From assembly GCF_037154085.1 (NCBI RefSeq), contig NZ_JBANRM010000001.1, forward strand, positions 682,001 through 746,000: a DNA stretch of 64,000 nucleotides. The letters run 5' to 3'. Within the stretch, counting starts at the first letter, position 1. Each line of letters starts with the position of its first letter. The notes under the pieces are model-generated. The model was not told the origin of the DNA and did not search any database. It was given only the letters and a program-made list of their open reading frames with translations. Below, piece after piece: positions 44,442 through 53,197 of the stretch. The position numbers and the translations under genes are program-made. This DNA is from Andeanibacterium fulvum (GTDB lineage Bacteria; Pseudomonadota; Alphaproteobacteria; Sphingomonadales; Sphingomonadaceae).

Positions 44442-45593
44442 ATGGAAGCCGCCGAGATTCTCGCAAACGTGCGGGAACTGACGCCCGCCATCATGGAGCG
44501 GTCGGGCGAGATAGAGCAATTGCGCCGCCTGCCCGACGATCTGGTGGCGCAGCTCAAGCAGGCGGGCGTCTTCCGCATGGCCCGTTCCCGCGCCAAGGGC
44601 GGCCCACAGATGAGCCTGCCGCAGCAGCTGCGGGTTATCGAGCAACTGGCCTATGCCGATTCCTCCGTCGGCTGGTGCGTGAAGATCGGCGCCGATAGCG
44701 GGTTGATCGCCGAATATCTTCCGCCCGAGATTTCCGCCGAATTGCTGCCCTCCCCGGATTCGATCACGGCCGGCCAGTTCACGGCCGGGCGCGGCAGGCT
44801 GGACCGGGTGGAAGGCGGCTATCTCCTGACCGGGCGTTTCCCCTTCGGCAGCATCTCCGGCCATGCCGACGTCATCATGAGCGGGGCCATCGTCCATGTG
44901 GACGGCGCGCCTGCCATCGGGGGCAATGGCCTGCCCGAAACCCGCCTCGCCTTTGCCCCGGCAAGCGACTACGTGCTGGAAGACACCTGGCACACCCATG
45001 GCCTGCGCGGCACGGGCAGCAATCATTACCGGGCGGAAGGCATCTTCATTCCCGAAGGCCGGGCCATGCTGATCGAGGAGGCCCTCTTCGCAGGGCGCGA
45101 GACGCTCTATTCCTCGGGCTTCAACTGGGTGACGACCATGGCCGCCGTGCCTCTGGGCGTCATGCGGCGGGCAATGGACGAGGCCAAGGCACTGATCGCG
45201 CAGCGTACCGGCGGCATCCCCCCTCGTCCGATGGCCGAACTCACGCATGTGCGCGAGGCCATTGCCCATGCCGAAATGGCGCGTGCCTCGGCCGAAGCCT
45301 TCCTCTATTCCGCCGCCGACGCCTTCTGGGCGGAACTGGAACGGGGCGCCCCCTCGGTCGAAACCAAGGGCAGGCTGGCGCTGTCCAACGTCAATGCCTG
45401 CCGCACCGGGGCGGACGTCACGAGGATGCTGTTCGACCTGATCGGCGCGAATGTGATCTTCGAAGGATCGGTGATCGAACGGCTGACCCGCGATGCACTG
45501 ACCCTGCGCCAGCACATGATCGTCTCCCCCGCCCATCTGGAGCATTACGGGGCAATGATTCTGGGCAAGGCCCACCCCTCGCCGCTGTATTAG
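44442..45593 (+). CDS. acyl-CoA dehydrogenase-like flavin monooxygenase
   Basis: A 383-residue protein of the acyl-CoA dehydrogenase superfamily. The N-terminal helix (ANVRELTPAIMERSGEIEQLRRLP), GGPQMSLPQQLRVIEQLAYADSSVGWCV block and TWHTHGLRGTGSNHY motif are typical of the HsaA/two-component monooxygenase branch, which use reduced flavin on aromatic or polyketide substrates. GGAGAGG seven bases before ATG 44442 fixes the start over the ATG at 44436. It follows the S9 peptidase by 17 bases. Substrate and reductase partner unknown. Confidence 0.85.
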   Translation: MEAAEILANVRELTPAIMERSGEIEQLRRLPDDLVAQLKQAGVFRMARSRAKGGPQMSLPQQLRVIEQLAYADSSVGWCVKIGADSGLIAEYLPPEISAELLPSPDSITAGQFTAGRGRLDRVEGGYLLTGRFPFGSISGHADVIMSGAIVHVDGAPAIGGNGLPETRLAFAPASDYVLEDTWHTHGLRGTGSNHYRAEGIFIPEGRAMLIEEALFAGRETLYSSGFNWVTTMAAVPLGVMRRAMDEAKALIAQRTGGIPPRPMAELTHVREAIAHAEMARASAEAFLYSAADAFWAELERGAPSVETKGRLALSNVNACRTGADVTRMLFDLIGANVIFEGSVIERLTRDALTLRQHMIVSPAHLEHYGAMILGKAHPSPLY

Positions 45594-45609
45594 AGCCTCA
45601 GACCCTGCG

Positions 45610-47712
45610 TCACGCCACCCGAGTCTGATCCACCTCGGCCGCGATCTCGCCGCCGGGCTTGGCCTTGCCGAAGAGATAGCCCTGCCCCTGCCCGCAACCT
45701 TCCTCGCGCAGGCAGGCGAGCACGTCTTCGCGCTCCACGCCTTCGGCGGTCACGGTGAGGCCGAGCGAGCGGCCTAGGCTGATGATCGCGCGCACCACGG
45801 CCCGCGATTCCGGCTCCTTGGCCAGTTGCAGCACGAAGCTCTTGTCGATCTTGATCTTGGTGAAGGGGTAATGGAGCAGATAGCTGAGCGAGCTGTAGCC
45901 CGTACCGAAATCGTCCATCGAAATGCCGATCCCCATCTCGCGGATGCGCTTGATGAGAGTCGAGGTCTGCTCGCCCTGCTCGATCAGCACGGCTTCGGTA
46001 ATCTCCAGTTCCAGCCGCGAGGGTTCGAGGCCTGACCAGGCGAGTGCCTGCAGCACGGAATTCAGCAGATGGCCGTTACGGAACTGCAGCGGCGAGACAT
46101 TCACTGCCAGCTTGTGATGCGAAGGCCATTTGGCCGCCTCGACACAGGCCGTGCGCAGCACCTGCTGGCCGACAATATCGATCAGACCCATTTCCTCGGC
46201 CAGCGGAATGAAGATTTCCGGCGAGACAGCGCCGCGCTCGGCATGGTTCCAGCGCAGCAGCGCCTCGTATCCGTCGACTTCCTCCGTATCGAGGTCGATC
46301 AGCGGCTGGTAATAGACTTCCAGCTCGCCCTTCAGCACCGCGTCGCGGAAATCGTTTTCCAGCCGGGTGCGTTCCTGCGCGGCGATGTCCATCGCCGGTT
46401 CGAACTGGCGGACAGTGCCGCGCGCACCGGACTTGGCGGCGTAGAGCGCAAGATCGGCGTAACGCTGCAAAGTCTCGGAATCGCGGCTGTCGCGCGGGGC
46501 ACAGGCAAGGCCGATAGTGGCGCCGATGCGCAGGACATTTTCGCCGATGAAGAACGCCTTGGAAATCTCGGCGATGATCGTGCGGCAGGTTTCCGTCACC
46601 ACTTCTTCGGAGAAGCCGGGGAACAGGATCGCGAATTCATCGCCGCCCAGGCGGCATAGCAGCGCGCCATCGGGCACGAGGCCGGACATGCGCCGCGCGG
46701 CTTCGGCCAGCAGGGCATCGCCCGGCTGGTGGCCATAGGTATCGTTGACGTCCTTGAAATGGTCGAGATCGACCATCGCCAGCGTGAACCAATTATCCTC
46801 GCTCGCATTCTCGAGATAATAGTTCAGCTGCTCGCGGCACTGGACGCGATTGGCAAGGCCGGTCAGCTCGTCATGCCGGGCCATATAGGCCATGCGCGCT
46901 TCGGCGCGGCGGCGTTCGGTGACGTCGAATACGGACAGGATCGTGGCGATCCCCTCGTCCAGCATGGTCTGGCGGGTGAAGAGCACGGATTCCAGGCGCG
47001 ATCCGTCAGCGGCGGTCTGCTGCCAGAAGCGGTCCTTCTCGGAATGATCGCTCACCAGCAATTCGCGCGCGGCCGGCCATTCGTCGGAGGCGAAAATGCG
47101 TTCGGCCGGAAGTCCGGCAAATTCCTCGCGGGTAAAACCGAAATGGGAGGCCGCGGCATCATTGGCACGCAGGATCGTCTCGGTCTTCGGATCGTAGACC
47201 AGCAGCGGCACCGGATTGCCTTCGAACAGCAGACGGAAGCCCTCCTCGCGCCGCTTCATGTCGGTCACATCCACGCGCAGGCCGATCGTCCCGCCATCGG
47301 CAGTACGGCGTTCCTCGATCAGGATGGTCTGGCCGCTGGAAAGGCGCTGTTCGTGGCGCGTGCCTGCACCGGGGTTCTCGATCAGGTCGAGACGGTCGGC
47401 AATCCATTCCTCTTCGCGGCCCAGAGCCTCGGGATAATCGCCGCGCTGCACGCCGATGCGCAAGGTATCCGCCAGTCGCGCGCCTTCCTTCAGCAGGTCG
47501 GCCGATTTGGCGTAGATCTTGGCATATTCCTGATTCCACAGGATGTAGCGCCCCTCCGCATCGAGGAACACGATCCCTTCGGGCAGCACGTCAATCGCCT
47601 CGCGCAGGCGCTTCTCGGCGAGCGCAGCAGCTTCCGTGGCCGCACGCAGCGCTGCCCGCTCATCCGCCAGAGGCCGCGCCCCAGCCGAAAATCCATCCTT
47701 TACGCCGTGCAT
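45610..47712 (-). CDS. PAS-GGDEF-EAL cyclic-di-GMP protein
   Basis: A 700-residue signalling protein with no membrane segment. Two PAS-like regions (about residues 20-290) are followed by a GGDEF domain with the intact active site RLGGDEFAIL and an EAL domain with YEALLRWNHAERG and DDFGTGYSSLSYL. No RxxD allosteric site precedes GGDEF. Both catalytic signatures are intact, so it may make or break c-di-GMP; the EAL half is the more likely activity. It is convergent with the monooxygenase gene. Confidence 0.92.
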   Translation of the reverse strand: MHGVKDGFSAGARPLADERAALRAATEAAALAEKRLREAIDVLPEGIVFLDAEGRYILWNQEYAKIYAKSADLLKEGARLADTLRIGVQRGDYPEALGREEEWIADRLDLIENPGAGTRHEQRLSSGQTILIEERRTADGGTIGLRVDVTDMKRREEGFRLLFEGNPVPLLVYDPKTETILRANDAAASHFGFTREEFAGLPAERIFASDEWPAARELLVSDHSEKDRFWQQTAADGSRLESVLFTRQTMLDEGIATILSVFDVTERRRAEARMAYMARHDELTGLANRVQCREQLNYYLENASEDNWFTLAMVDLDHFKDVNDTYGHQPGDALLAEAARRMSGLVPDGALLCRLGGDEFAILFPGFSEEVVTETCRTIIAEISKAFFIGENVLRIGATIGLACAPRDSRDSETLQRYADLALYAAKSGARGTVRQFEPAMDIAAQERTRLENDFRDAVLKGELEVYYQPLIDLDTEEVDGYEALLRWNHAERGAVSPEIFIPLAEEMGLIDIVGQQVLRTACVEAAKWPSHHKLAVNVSPLQFRNGHLLNSVLQALAWSGLEPSRLELEITEAVLIEQGEQTSTLIKRIREMGIGISMDDFGTGYSSLSYLLHYPFTKIKIDKSFVLQLAKEPESRAVVRAIISLGRSLGLTVTAEGVEREDVLACLREEGCGQGQGYLFGKAKPGGEIAAEVDQTRVA

Positions 47713-47836
47713 TGTCCGCCTCTTCGCAACCCGTGCGCATTGGCGGGTTCGGTACCCTCCTAAGGGTTAACAATTGGTGCAGTGCACAATGAGCGATACA
47801 CGCATTTTCAGGAGGATAAGGGACAATCCTGAGGGA

Positions 47837-48721
47837 TCAGACCAGTCCGGCATGCTCCAAAGCCGCGTCCACTGCCTTGCGCGCTTCGGCACTGGCGGTA
47901 ACGAGCGGCAGGCGCACGCTGTCATCCAGGAAATCGTGCACCCGGCTGAGCGCATATTTCGCCGGTGCAGGCGACGCGTCGGAGAACATGGCATAATGCA
48001 GCGGATAGAGCTTGTCGTTCAGCTCACGCGCCTTTTGCAGGTCGTTGGCGGCAATCGCGGCCTGGAAATCGGCGCACAGGCGCGGGGCGACATTGGCGGT
48101 CACCGAAATGCAACCCACCCCGCCTGCGGCGCTGTGGGACAGCCACAATTCGTCATCGCCGCACAGCTGGACGAAACCTTCGGCCTCGATGCCCATGCGG
48201 TGATCGGTCACGCGCGAAAGGTCGCCGCTGGCATCCTTGATGCCCACGATCCGGTCCGGAAAACGATTGACTAGTTCGCACACCGTCTCGGGCTTGAGGT
48301 CGGTCACCGTGCGGCCCGGCACGTTGTAGAGAATGATCGGCAGGTCGCTATGCTCGGCCAGATAGCTGTAATGCGCGATCAGGCCCGCCTGGCTCGGCCG
48401 GTTGTAATAGGGCGCCACGCAAAGGCCCGCCTTCACGCCGCACTTCTTGGAGAAGTTCATGTGCAGCAGGGCATTCTTGGTGTCGTTGCTGCCGCAGCCC
48501 GCAATCACGGGAACGCGACCGGCGGCCTGCTCCACGCAGACTTCGATCACGCGGTGGTGTTCGGCATTGGAAAGAGTGGAGGCTTCGCCCGTGGTGCCGC
48601 AGGGAACCAGCGCGGAAGATCCGTTCTCGATTTGCCAATCGACGAGGCGGCGGAAACCCTCTTCATCGAACGACCCGTCGCGGAAAGGGGTCACCAGGGC
48701 CGGGATGGAACCGGAAAACAT
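47837..48721 (-). CDS. dapA: 4-hydroxy-tetrahydrodipicolinate synthase
   Basis: Condenses pyruvate and aspartate semialdehyde in the lysine/diaminopimelate pathway. The 294-residue barrel has the Schiff-base Lys162 (GIKDASGDL), Tyr132 (LYNVPGRT) and the CGTTGE loop at about residue 41. It is divergent from the lytic transglycosylase gene, pairing cell-wall precursor supply with cell-wall cleavage in one locus. No lysine riboswitch was seen upstream. Confidence 0.97.
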   Translation of the reverse strand: MFSGSIPALVTPFRDGSFDEEGFRRLVDWQIENGSSALVPCGTTGEASTLSNAEHHRVIEVCVEQAAGRVPVIAGCGSNDTKNALLHMNFSKKCGVKAGLCVAPYYNRPSQAGLIAHYSYLAEHSDLPIILYNVPGRTVTDLKPETVCELVNRFPDRIVGIKDASGDLSRVTDHRMGIEAEGFVQLCGDDELWLSHSAAGGVGCISVTANVAPRLCADFQAAIAANDLQKARELNDKLYPLHYAMFSDASPAPAKYALSRVHDFLDDSVRLPLVTASAEARKAVDAALEHAGLV

Positions 48722-48823
48722 CGACTTCGCCTCTCGTCTTGCCCAATTTTCTTAATCGGGTACCGTCTGGCGACCATGCCAGGGGATTCACGTTCAGCGC
48801 CTGATAAGGAGGCAAGGCCCACG

Positions 48824-50794
48824 ATGTCCAGCATGCTTCGCATGTCCTCCATCGCCGTACTCGCCAGTTCCCTCCTCAGCGCCTCTGCGCCTGTGTCTGC
48901 AGAAGATGCCGCGCAATGGGATGTCGCACGCGCCCAACTGGTCGCGACGCAGCCCGGCCCCATGGCCCAGGCGATCGACCGCTGGCAGCAGCTGACCGGC
49001 AGTTCGCGCTTCACTTTTGACGATTATGCCAGCTTCATCCTGACGAATCCCGGCTTCCCGGACGAAGGCAAGCTGCGTTCCTATGCCGAGGCCCGGCTGG
49101 CCAGCGATCCGGTCGACCAAAGCCGCCTCGTGGCCTTCTTCGATCGTTTTCCACCCCAGACCAATCCGGCACGGGCGCAATATGCGCTGGCGCTGAATGC
49201 CGCCGGGCGCCCCGAAGCGCCCGAGGCGGCTCGCGCGGCATGGCGGGGCGGTTCGATGAGCCAGCTCGCCGAAACGACTCTGGCCGCGCTCTATGGCACG
49301 AGCTTCACGGCCGAGGATCACGATGCGCGCATGGACGCGCTGCTGTGGGCGCGAGATACCGATGGCGCCGCGCGGCAGCTTGGCCGCACCTCCCCTGCCC
49401 GGCAGGCCGTGTTCCGGGCGCGCCTCACCGCCGCGCAAGGCATCGATCCGAGCGCGTTCGACCTGCCCGGCGGACAGGCGGAGGCGCTGAAAGACCCGGG
49501 CTATGTGTTCAACGTGGTGCGCCAACTGCGCAAGGGCGGGCGCACGCCGGATGCAGTGAACCTGCTTGCCACACGCCCCGAACTGTCCTCCATTCCGCGC
49601 GACCGCGACGCATGGGTGGAAGAACTGCTCACCACCGCCAAGGCTGGGGGCGCCCGCGCCGCGCAGCGGATCGCCGCCTCGGTCGATGACGCCTTCCTGC
49701 CGGGCGAGGATATTTCCGCCCTCTCCTATGGCCTGCGCGACGATTACACCTCGCTGATGTGGCTCGGCGGGACGAAGGCGCTGTGGGAACTCAACGAACC
49801 GGCCAGCGCGGCGCCGCTCTTCTATCGCTACGGTGCCGCAGCCCGCACGCCCTATACACGCTCCAAGGGCTTCTACTGGGCAGGGCTCTCCGCGTCCCGT
49901 GCGGGCGACAGTGCCGCCGCGAAGCGTTATTTCGAACAGGCGGCGATCTATGCGGACCGTTTCTACGGCATGCTTGCCCGCGAACGGCTCGGCCTGCCCA
50001 TGCCCGACCTCACGCAGGCGCCGCTGCTCAATGCCGACCCGTCGCGCCGCGCGGAGTTCCTCTCCCGCCCGCTGACCCGCGCCGTGCGCGAAGTGGCGCG
50101 CGATGCCCCATGGTCGGTCGGCATCCGCTTCTATCGCGCGATTGCCGGTCAGGCGGAAAGCCGGGAGGACCTGCTGCTGGTGGCCGAACTGGCGCGCGAT
50201 ATCGGGCGGCGCGATCTGGCGGTGATCCTCGGTGACGAGGCCGCCGCGCAGGGGCACGGGGATTTCACGGCCCTCGCCTTCCCCACCGTCCCCACTCCGG
50301 GCGCGACCGACTGGACCATGATCCACGCCATCACCCGGCAGGAAAGCCAGTTCGCCCAGAACGCGGTAAGTCACGCCGGGGCGCGCGGATTGATGCAGCT
50401 TATGCCGGGCACCGCGCGTGAACAGGCGGGCAAGCTGGGGATGGAATATCTCTCCGCCTCGCTGGTCGACAATCCGGATTACAATCTGCGCCTTGGCGAA
50501 GGCTATATCCGACGGATGCTCGATTATTACGGGGGCAGCTATCCACTGGCTGTAGCCGCCTATAACGCCGGGCCGGGCAATGTGAACAAATGGCTCAAGG
50601 CCAATGGCGATCCGCGCACGGGTTCGATCAGCTGGATCGACTGGATCGAGAAGATTCCGATCTTCGAAACCAAGAACTACGTCCAGCGCGTGCTGGAAAA
50701 TGCCGTGGTCTACGAAGCGATGAATCCTGGCAAGGCGAGCCTTGGCCGCCCGCGCGGGATCAGCCAGTTCCTGGGCAAGTCGACTCCGGGCTGA
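48824..50794 (+). CDS. soluble lytic murein transglycosylase
   Basis: Periplasmic enzyme that cleaves peptidoglycan with 1,6-anhydro formation. The 656-residue protein has a signal peptide (MSSMLRMSSIAVLASSLLS...), a long helical superhelix region and a C-terminal SLT domain with the catalytic Glu in RQESQFAQNAVSHAGARG, LMQLMPGTA and AYNAGPGNVNKW. AAGGAGG precedes ATG 48824; ATG 48776 would give a charged, non-signal N-terminus. Divergent from dapA. Confidence 0.93.
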   Translation: MSSMLRMSSIAVLASSLLSASAPVSAEDAAQWDVARAQLVATQPGPMAQAIDRWQQLTGSSRFTFDDYASFILTNPGFPDEGKLRSYAEARLASDPVDQSRLVAFFDRFPPQTNPARAQYALALNAAGRPEAPEAARAAWRGGSMSQLAETTLAALYGTSFTAEDHDARMDALLWARDTDGAARQLGRTSPARQAVFRARLTAAQGIDPSAFDLPGGQAEALKDPGYVFNVVRQLRKGGRTPDAVNLLATRPELSSIPRDRDAWVEELLTTAKAGGARAAQRIAASVDDAFLPGEDISALSYGLRDDYTSLMWLGGTKALWELNEPASAAPLFYRYGAAARTPYTRSKGFYWAGLSASRAGDSAAAKRYFEQAAIYADRFYGMLARERLGLPMPDLTQAPLLNADPSRRAEFLSRPLTRAVREVARDAPWSVGIRFYRAIAGQAESREDLLLVAELARDIGRRDLAVILGDEAAAQGHGDFTALAFPTVPTPGATDWTMIHAITRQESQFAQNAVSHAGARGLMQLMPGTAREQAGKLGMEYLSASLVDNPDYNLRLGEGYIRRMLDYYGGSYPLAVAAYNAGPGNVNKWLKANGDPRTGSISWIDWIEKIPIFETKNYVQRVLENAVVYEAMNPGKASLGRPRGISQFLGKSTPG

Positions 50795-51089
50795 ATTGGC
50801 GCAGTGCAACCGCCCAACTCTCAGGAATTGCGACGAACCGTTTGAATTCAGGGCAAACCGAGCCAATCGCGCGGCGGCTCGCAGAGACATTGCCCGGGCA
50901 ATCGCATATTATTTGATGGTGACCGGGGTGCTTTAACCAGTTCCGTCAGGTCGCGATAAACCAGACCCTGACAGGGTCCGACAAGCGGCACGAAAAGCCG
51001 CGAAAGCACTACTTTTTGGAAGAGGTAAGCACCGCTGCCTGCGGGGCAGCGCGGCTGCGCATGATCGGCATTGCCAGAAGGAGGCTGCG
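50795..51089. other. gene-free 295-bp region with one perfect palindrome
   Basis: No coding frame is convincing. GACCCTG-A-CAGGGTC (50964-50978) is a perfect 15-bp palindrome, of unknown role. The right end carries AAGGAGG, the ribosome site of the gene at 51090. Confidence 0.5.
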
Positions 51090-51449
51090 ATGAGCAGATT
51101 GAAAATCGCGGGACTGTCACTCGGCATGGCGGCCATGCTCGCCTTAACCGCGCAGCCCGCCATGGCGAGGCAGGGCACCAGGTCGGGCGATTCCCTCCCC
51201 AGCCGTTCCTACGTCGCCACGAAAAGCATCGGCGTTTCGGCCCGGCAACCAGCTTTTATCGGCGGCAATTTCGGTGGTCCCCGATTGCCGAACCGGGGCT
51301 GGCTTGGCGGAGTGATATTTCCTCTCCCGCTTCCGCCGCGGCTGATCGATCGGCTGGAAGACTTCTTCCTGCGCGCCGGGATCGATAATCCGGCGCTGTG
51401 CCGGGTGTTCGATTTCAGCTTCTGCGACGATAATGACAGCCCCGGCTGA
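51090..51449 (+). CDS. small secreted protein of unknown function
   Basis: A 119-residue protein with a signal peptide (MSRLKIAGLSLGMAAMLALT..., cleavage near MARQ). The mature chain is Gly/Pro/Arg-rich in the middle and ends with two cysteines (ALCRVFDFSFCDDND) that could form a disulphide or bind metal. AAGGAGG six bases before the ATG is a strong ribosome site. Unrecognised; it stands alone ahead of greB. Confidence 0.75.
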   Translation: MSRLKIAGLSLGMAAMLALTAQPAMARQGTRSGDSLPSRSYVATKSIGVSARQPAFIGGNFGGPRLPNRGWLGGVIFPLPLPPRLIDRLEDFFLRAGIDNPALCRVFDFSFCDDNDSPG

Positions 51450-51513
51450 TCGTCGCCGCAAGTAGGCCCGCCGGGCTTGGACGGATGGCCCGCCTTCGGC
51501 TAAGGCCGCGGCG

Positions 51514-52005
51514 ATGGACACTCGCACCAATCCGATCACCCCGGCGGGCCTCGCCGCGCTAAAGGCGCGCTACGATCACCTGCTCGGCACCGAGCGGCCG
51601 GCCATCGTCGAGATCGTCAGCTGGGCCGCTGGCAATGGCGACCGCAGCGAGAATGGCGACTATCTCTACGGCCGCAAGCGCATGCGCGAGATCGACCGCG
51701 AACTGGCCCATCTCGCCCGGCGGATGAAGGCATCCCGCGTGATCGACCCTGTCCAGCAGGCCGACAAGAGCCGCGCGTGGTTCGGCGCCACCGTGACCAT
51801 TGCCGACGAGGATGACGATGAACGCATCGTCACCCTGGTCGGGGACGACGAGCAGGACCCGTCTGCCGGAAAGATCGGCTGGAGCGCCCCCATTGCCCGC
51901 GCCCTTCGTGGCGCCGCCGTTGGCGATCTGCGCCGCGTACGCCTGCCCGGCGGGGAAAAGGAGTGGGAAGTGGTCGCAGTCTCCTATCCGGACGAGGCTG
52001 CCTGA
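51514..52005 (+). CDS. greB: transcription elongation factor GreB
   Basis: Binds the RNA polymerase secondary channel and stimulates cleavage of backtracked RNA. The 163-residue protein has an N-terminal coiled-coil hairpin with GDRSENGDYLYGRKRMREIDR (acidic tip) and a C-terminal FKBP-like domain with RRVRLPGGEKEWEVV. The YGRKRMREID segment favours GreB over GreA. Two tiny genes follow within three bases of each other. Confidence 0.92.
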   Translation: MDTRTNPITPAGLAALKARYDHLLGTERPAIVEIVSWAAGNGDRSENGDYLYGRKRMREIDRELAHLARRMKASRVIDPVQQADKSRAWFGATVTIADEDDDERIVTLVGDDEQDPSAGKIGWSAPIARALRGAAVGDLRRVRLPGGEKEWEVVAVSYPDEAA

Positions 52006-52007
52006 CC

Positions 52008-52187
52008 ATGGCCGAGATCGTCAATCTGCGCCTGGCCCGCAAGGCAAAGCAACGCGCCGACAAAGCCGGCACTGCCGCCGCCAATCGTGCGAAATTCGGC
52101 CAGACCAAGGCGGAAAAGTCCATCCAGCGCGATGAAGCAGAACGTGCCGGGCGAACGCTGGACGGCGCAAAGCTGGAGCGCGACTGA
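52008..52187 (+). CDS. DUF4169 small basic protein
   Basis: A 59-residue, highly charged helical protein starting MAEIVNLRLARKAKQRADKA and ending GRTLDGAKLERD. This matches the DUF4169 family. It begins three bases after the greB stop and its own stop (TGATG) overlaps the next ATG, so the three are co-translated. Function unknown. Confidence 0.88.
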   Translation: MAEIVNLRLARKAKQRADKAGTAAANRAKFGQTKAEKSIQRDEAERAGRTLDGAKLERD

Positions 52188-52390
52188 TGCGCACCACTTA
52201 TGAAGACGCGACCGTTCGCCTCTATCACCTGAGCGATGCCATGGAAGGCGGCGCGGCAGAAACCCTGTTCTACGGCCCGCTGTCAGAAGCGATGCGCATC
52301 GCCGCCGCGCAGCCCGAGGAAATACAGGAGGGCCTGTTCATCGCCACGGACAACGATGTGGTGGCGTGGCTGGACCTGATCGAGGGATAA
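52187..52390 (+). CDS. conserved small protein of unknown function
   Basis: A 67-residue acidic protein (MRTTYEDATVRLYHLSDAME...) overlapping the DUF4169 stop by one base. No signal or membrane segment. Its coding status rests on tight coupling to greB and DUF4169. I do not recognise the family. Confidence 0.7.
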   Translation: MRTTYEDATVRLYHLSDAMEGGAAETLFYGPLSEAMRIAAAQPEEIQEGLFIATDNDVVAWLDLIEG

Positions 52391-52500
52391 GCCAAGCGGT
52401 CGAGTTCAGGCGGGAATGAGTGCGGCTTTCGACGCTTTGCCGCACTAGAATGGCGGGTTTGGGGTTGGAAGCAGCCCCTTATCTGCATAGCTTCGACTGC

Positions 52501-53121
52501 ATGGCTGGAGAGCATAACAAAATCATCGCCACCGCCGCAGAAGCGAGCCTCGGCCCCTTGGGCTTCAAGAGGAAGGGGCGAACACGTCTATGGATTCTAG
52601 ATCATGGCCTATGGCTGAATATCGTTGGCTTCAGGCCTGGGCAGTGGTCAGTATCTGTGGACCTCGACAATGCTGCCCATTGGCTTTGGGCGGGTCACAG
52701 CTTCATGAGCTTGGATTATTTCATTCGCGGATCACATGCTTCATTCGATGATGAAATACAGTTCAGCAATGAACTAGGGGAGATCGCTAATGAAGCGGCA
52801 TCTCGTGCGGTCGATTTGGAAAACAAGTTCTCAAATTTCGACGCAATTGCAAATTTCGTTATCGAGCAAGCACTGAATAACGAGAGAATGCGACCGAGTT
52901 GGTTCGGTTACAGAGCAGGACTCGCTTGCGGAATACTCGGAAAGAAAGAAGAATCTGCGGCCTTTTTACATGGAATCCATGATACGAGAGTTATTCCATA
53001 TGCAGCGCCCTTTTTGCCGCTCACCGGACGCACCGCGGATTTCAGATCAAGGGTCAATGAACTTCTGGCGCAGCAGCGCGCCATATTGAAATTGCCAGCC
53101 CTCGAGTGCGGTCCATTTTGA
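52501..53121 (+). CDS. DUF4304-like protein, low-GC accessory gene
   Basis: A 206-residue protein with GPLGFKRKGRTRLWILDHGLWLNIVGFRP near its start and HWLWAGHSFMSLDYFIRG, resembling the DUF4304 family, which is found in scattered accessory loci. The DNA is clearly lower in GC than its neighbours, with many A/T-ending codons, suggesting recent acquisition. ATG 52501 is chosen; the frame is open to 52420. No catalytic motif is visible and function is unknown. Confidence 0.75.
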   Translation: MAGEHNKIIATAAEASLGPLGFKRKGRTRLWILDHGLWLNIVGFRPGQWSVSVDLDNAAHWLWAGHSFMSLDYFIRGSHASFDDEIQFSNELGEIANEAASRAVDLENKFSNFDAIANFVIEQALNNERMRPSWFGYRAGLACGILGKKEESAAFLHGIHDTRVIPYAAPFLPLTGRTADFRSRVNELLAQQRAILKLPALECGPF

Positions 53122-53197
53122 CGCCCGCATTGCCCACTACATCCGCTCGTACGGAGGATGAGGAGGGGGTTTCCGCCCCTCCCCATCGCCGTGTCAT

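Noticed and set aside
47761..47780. GTTAACAATT as a CtrA site upstream of the GGDEF-EAL gene
   Set aside because: Only one half-site matches; no second TTAA at seven bases.
48722..48823. Possible lysine riboswitch in front of dapA
   Set aside because: The gap is only about 100 bases and shows none of the conserved helices of the lysine aptamer.
53122..53197. G/C hairpin between the DUF4304-like gene and the flotillin gene as terminator
   Set aside because: Stem is imperfect and lacks a U run on either strand.
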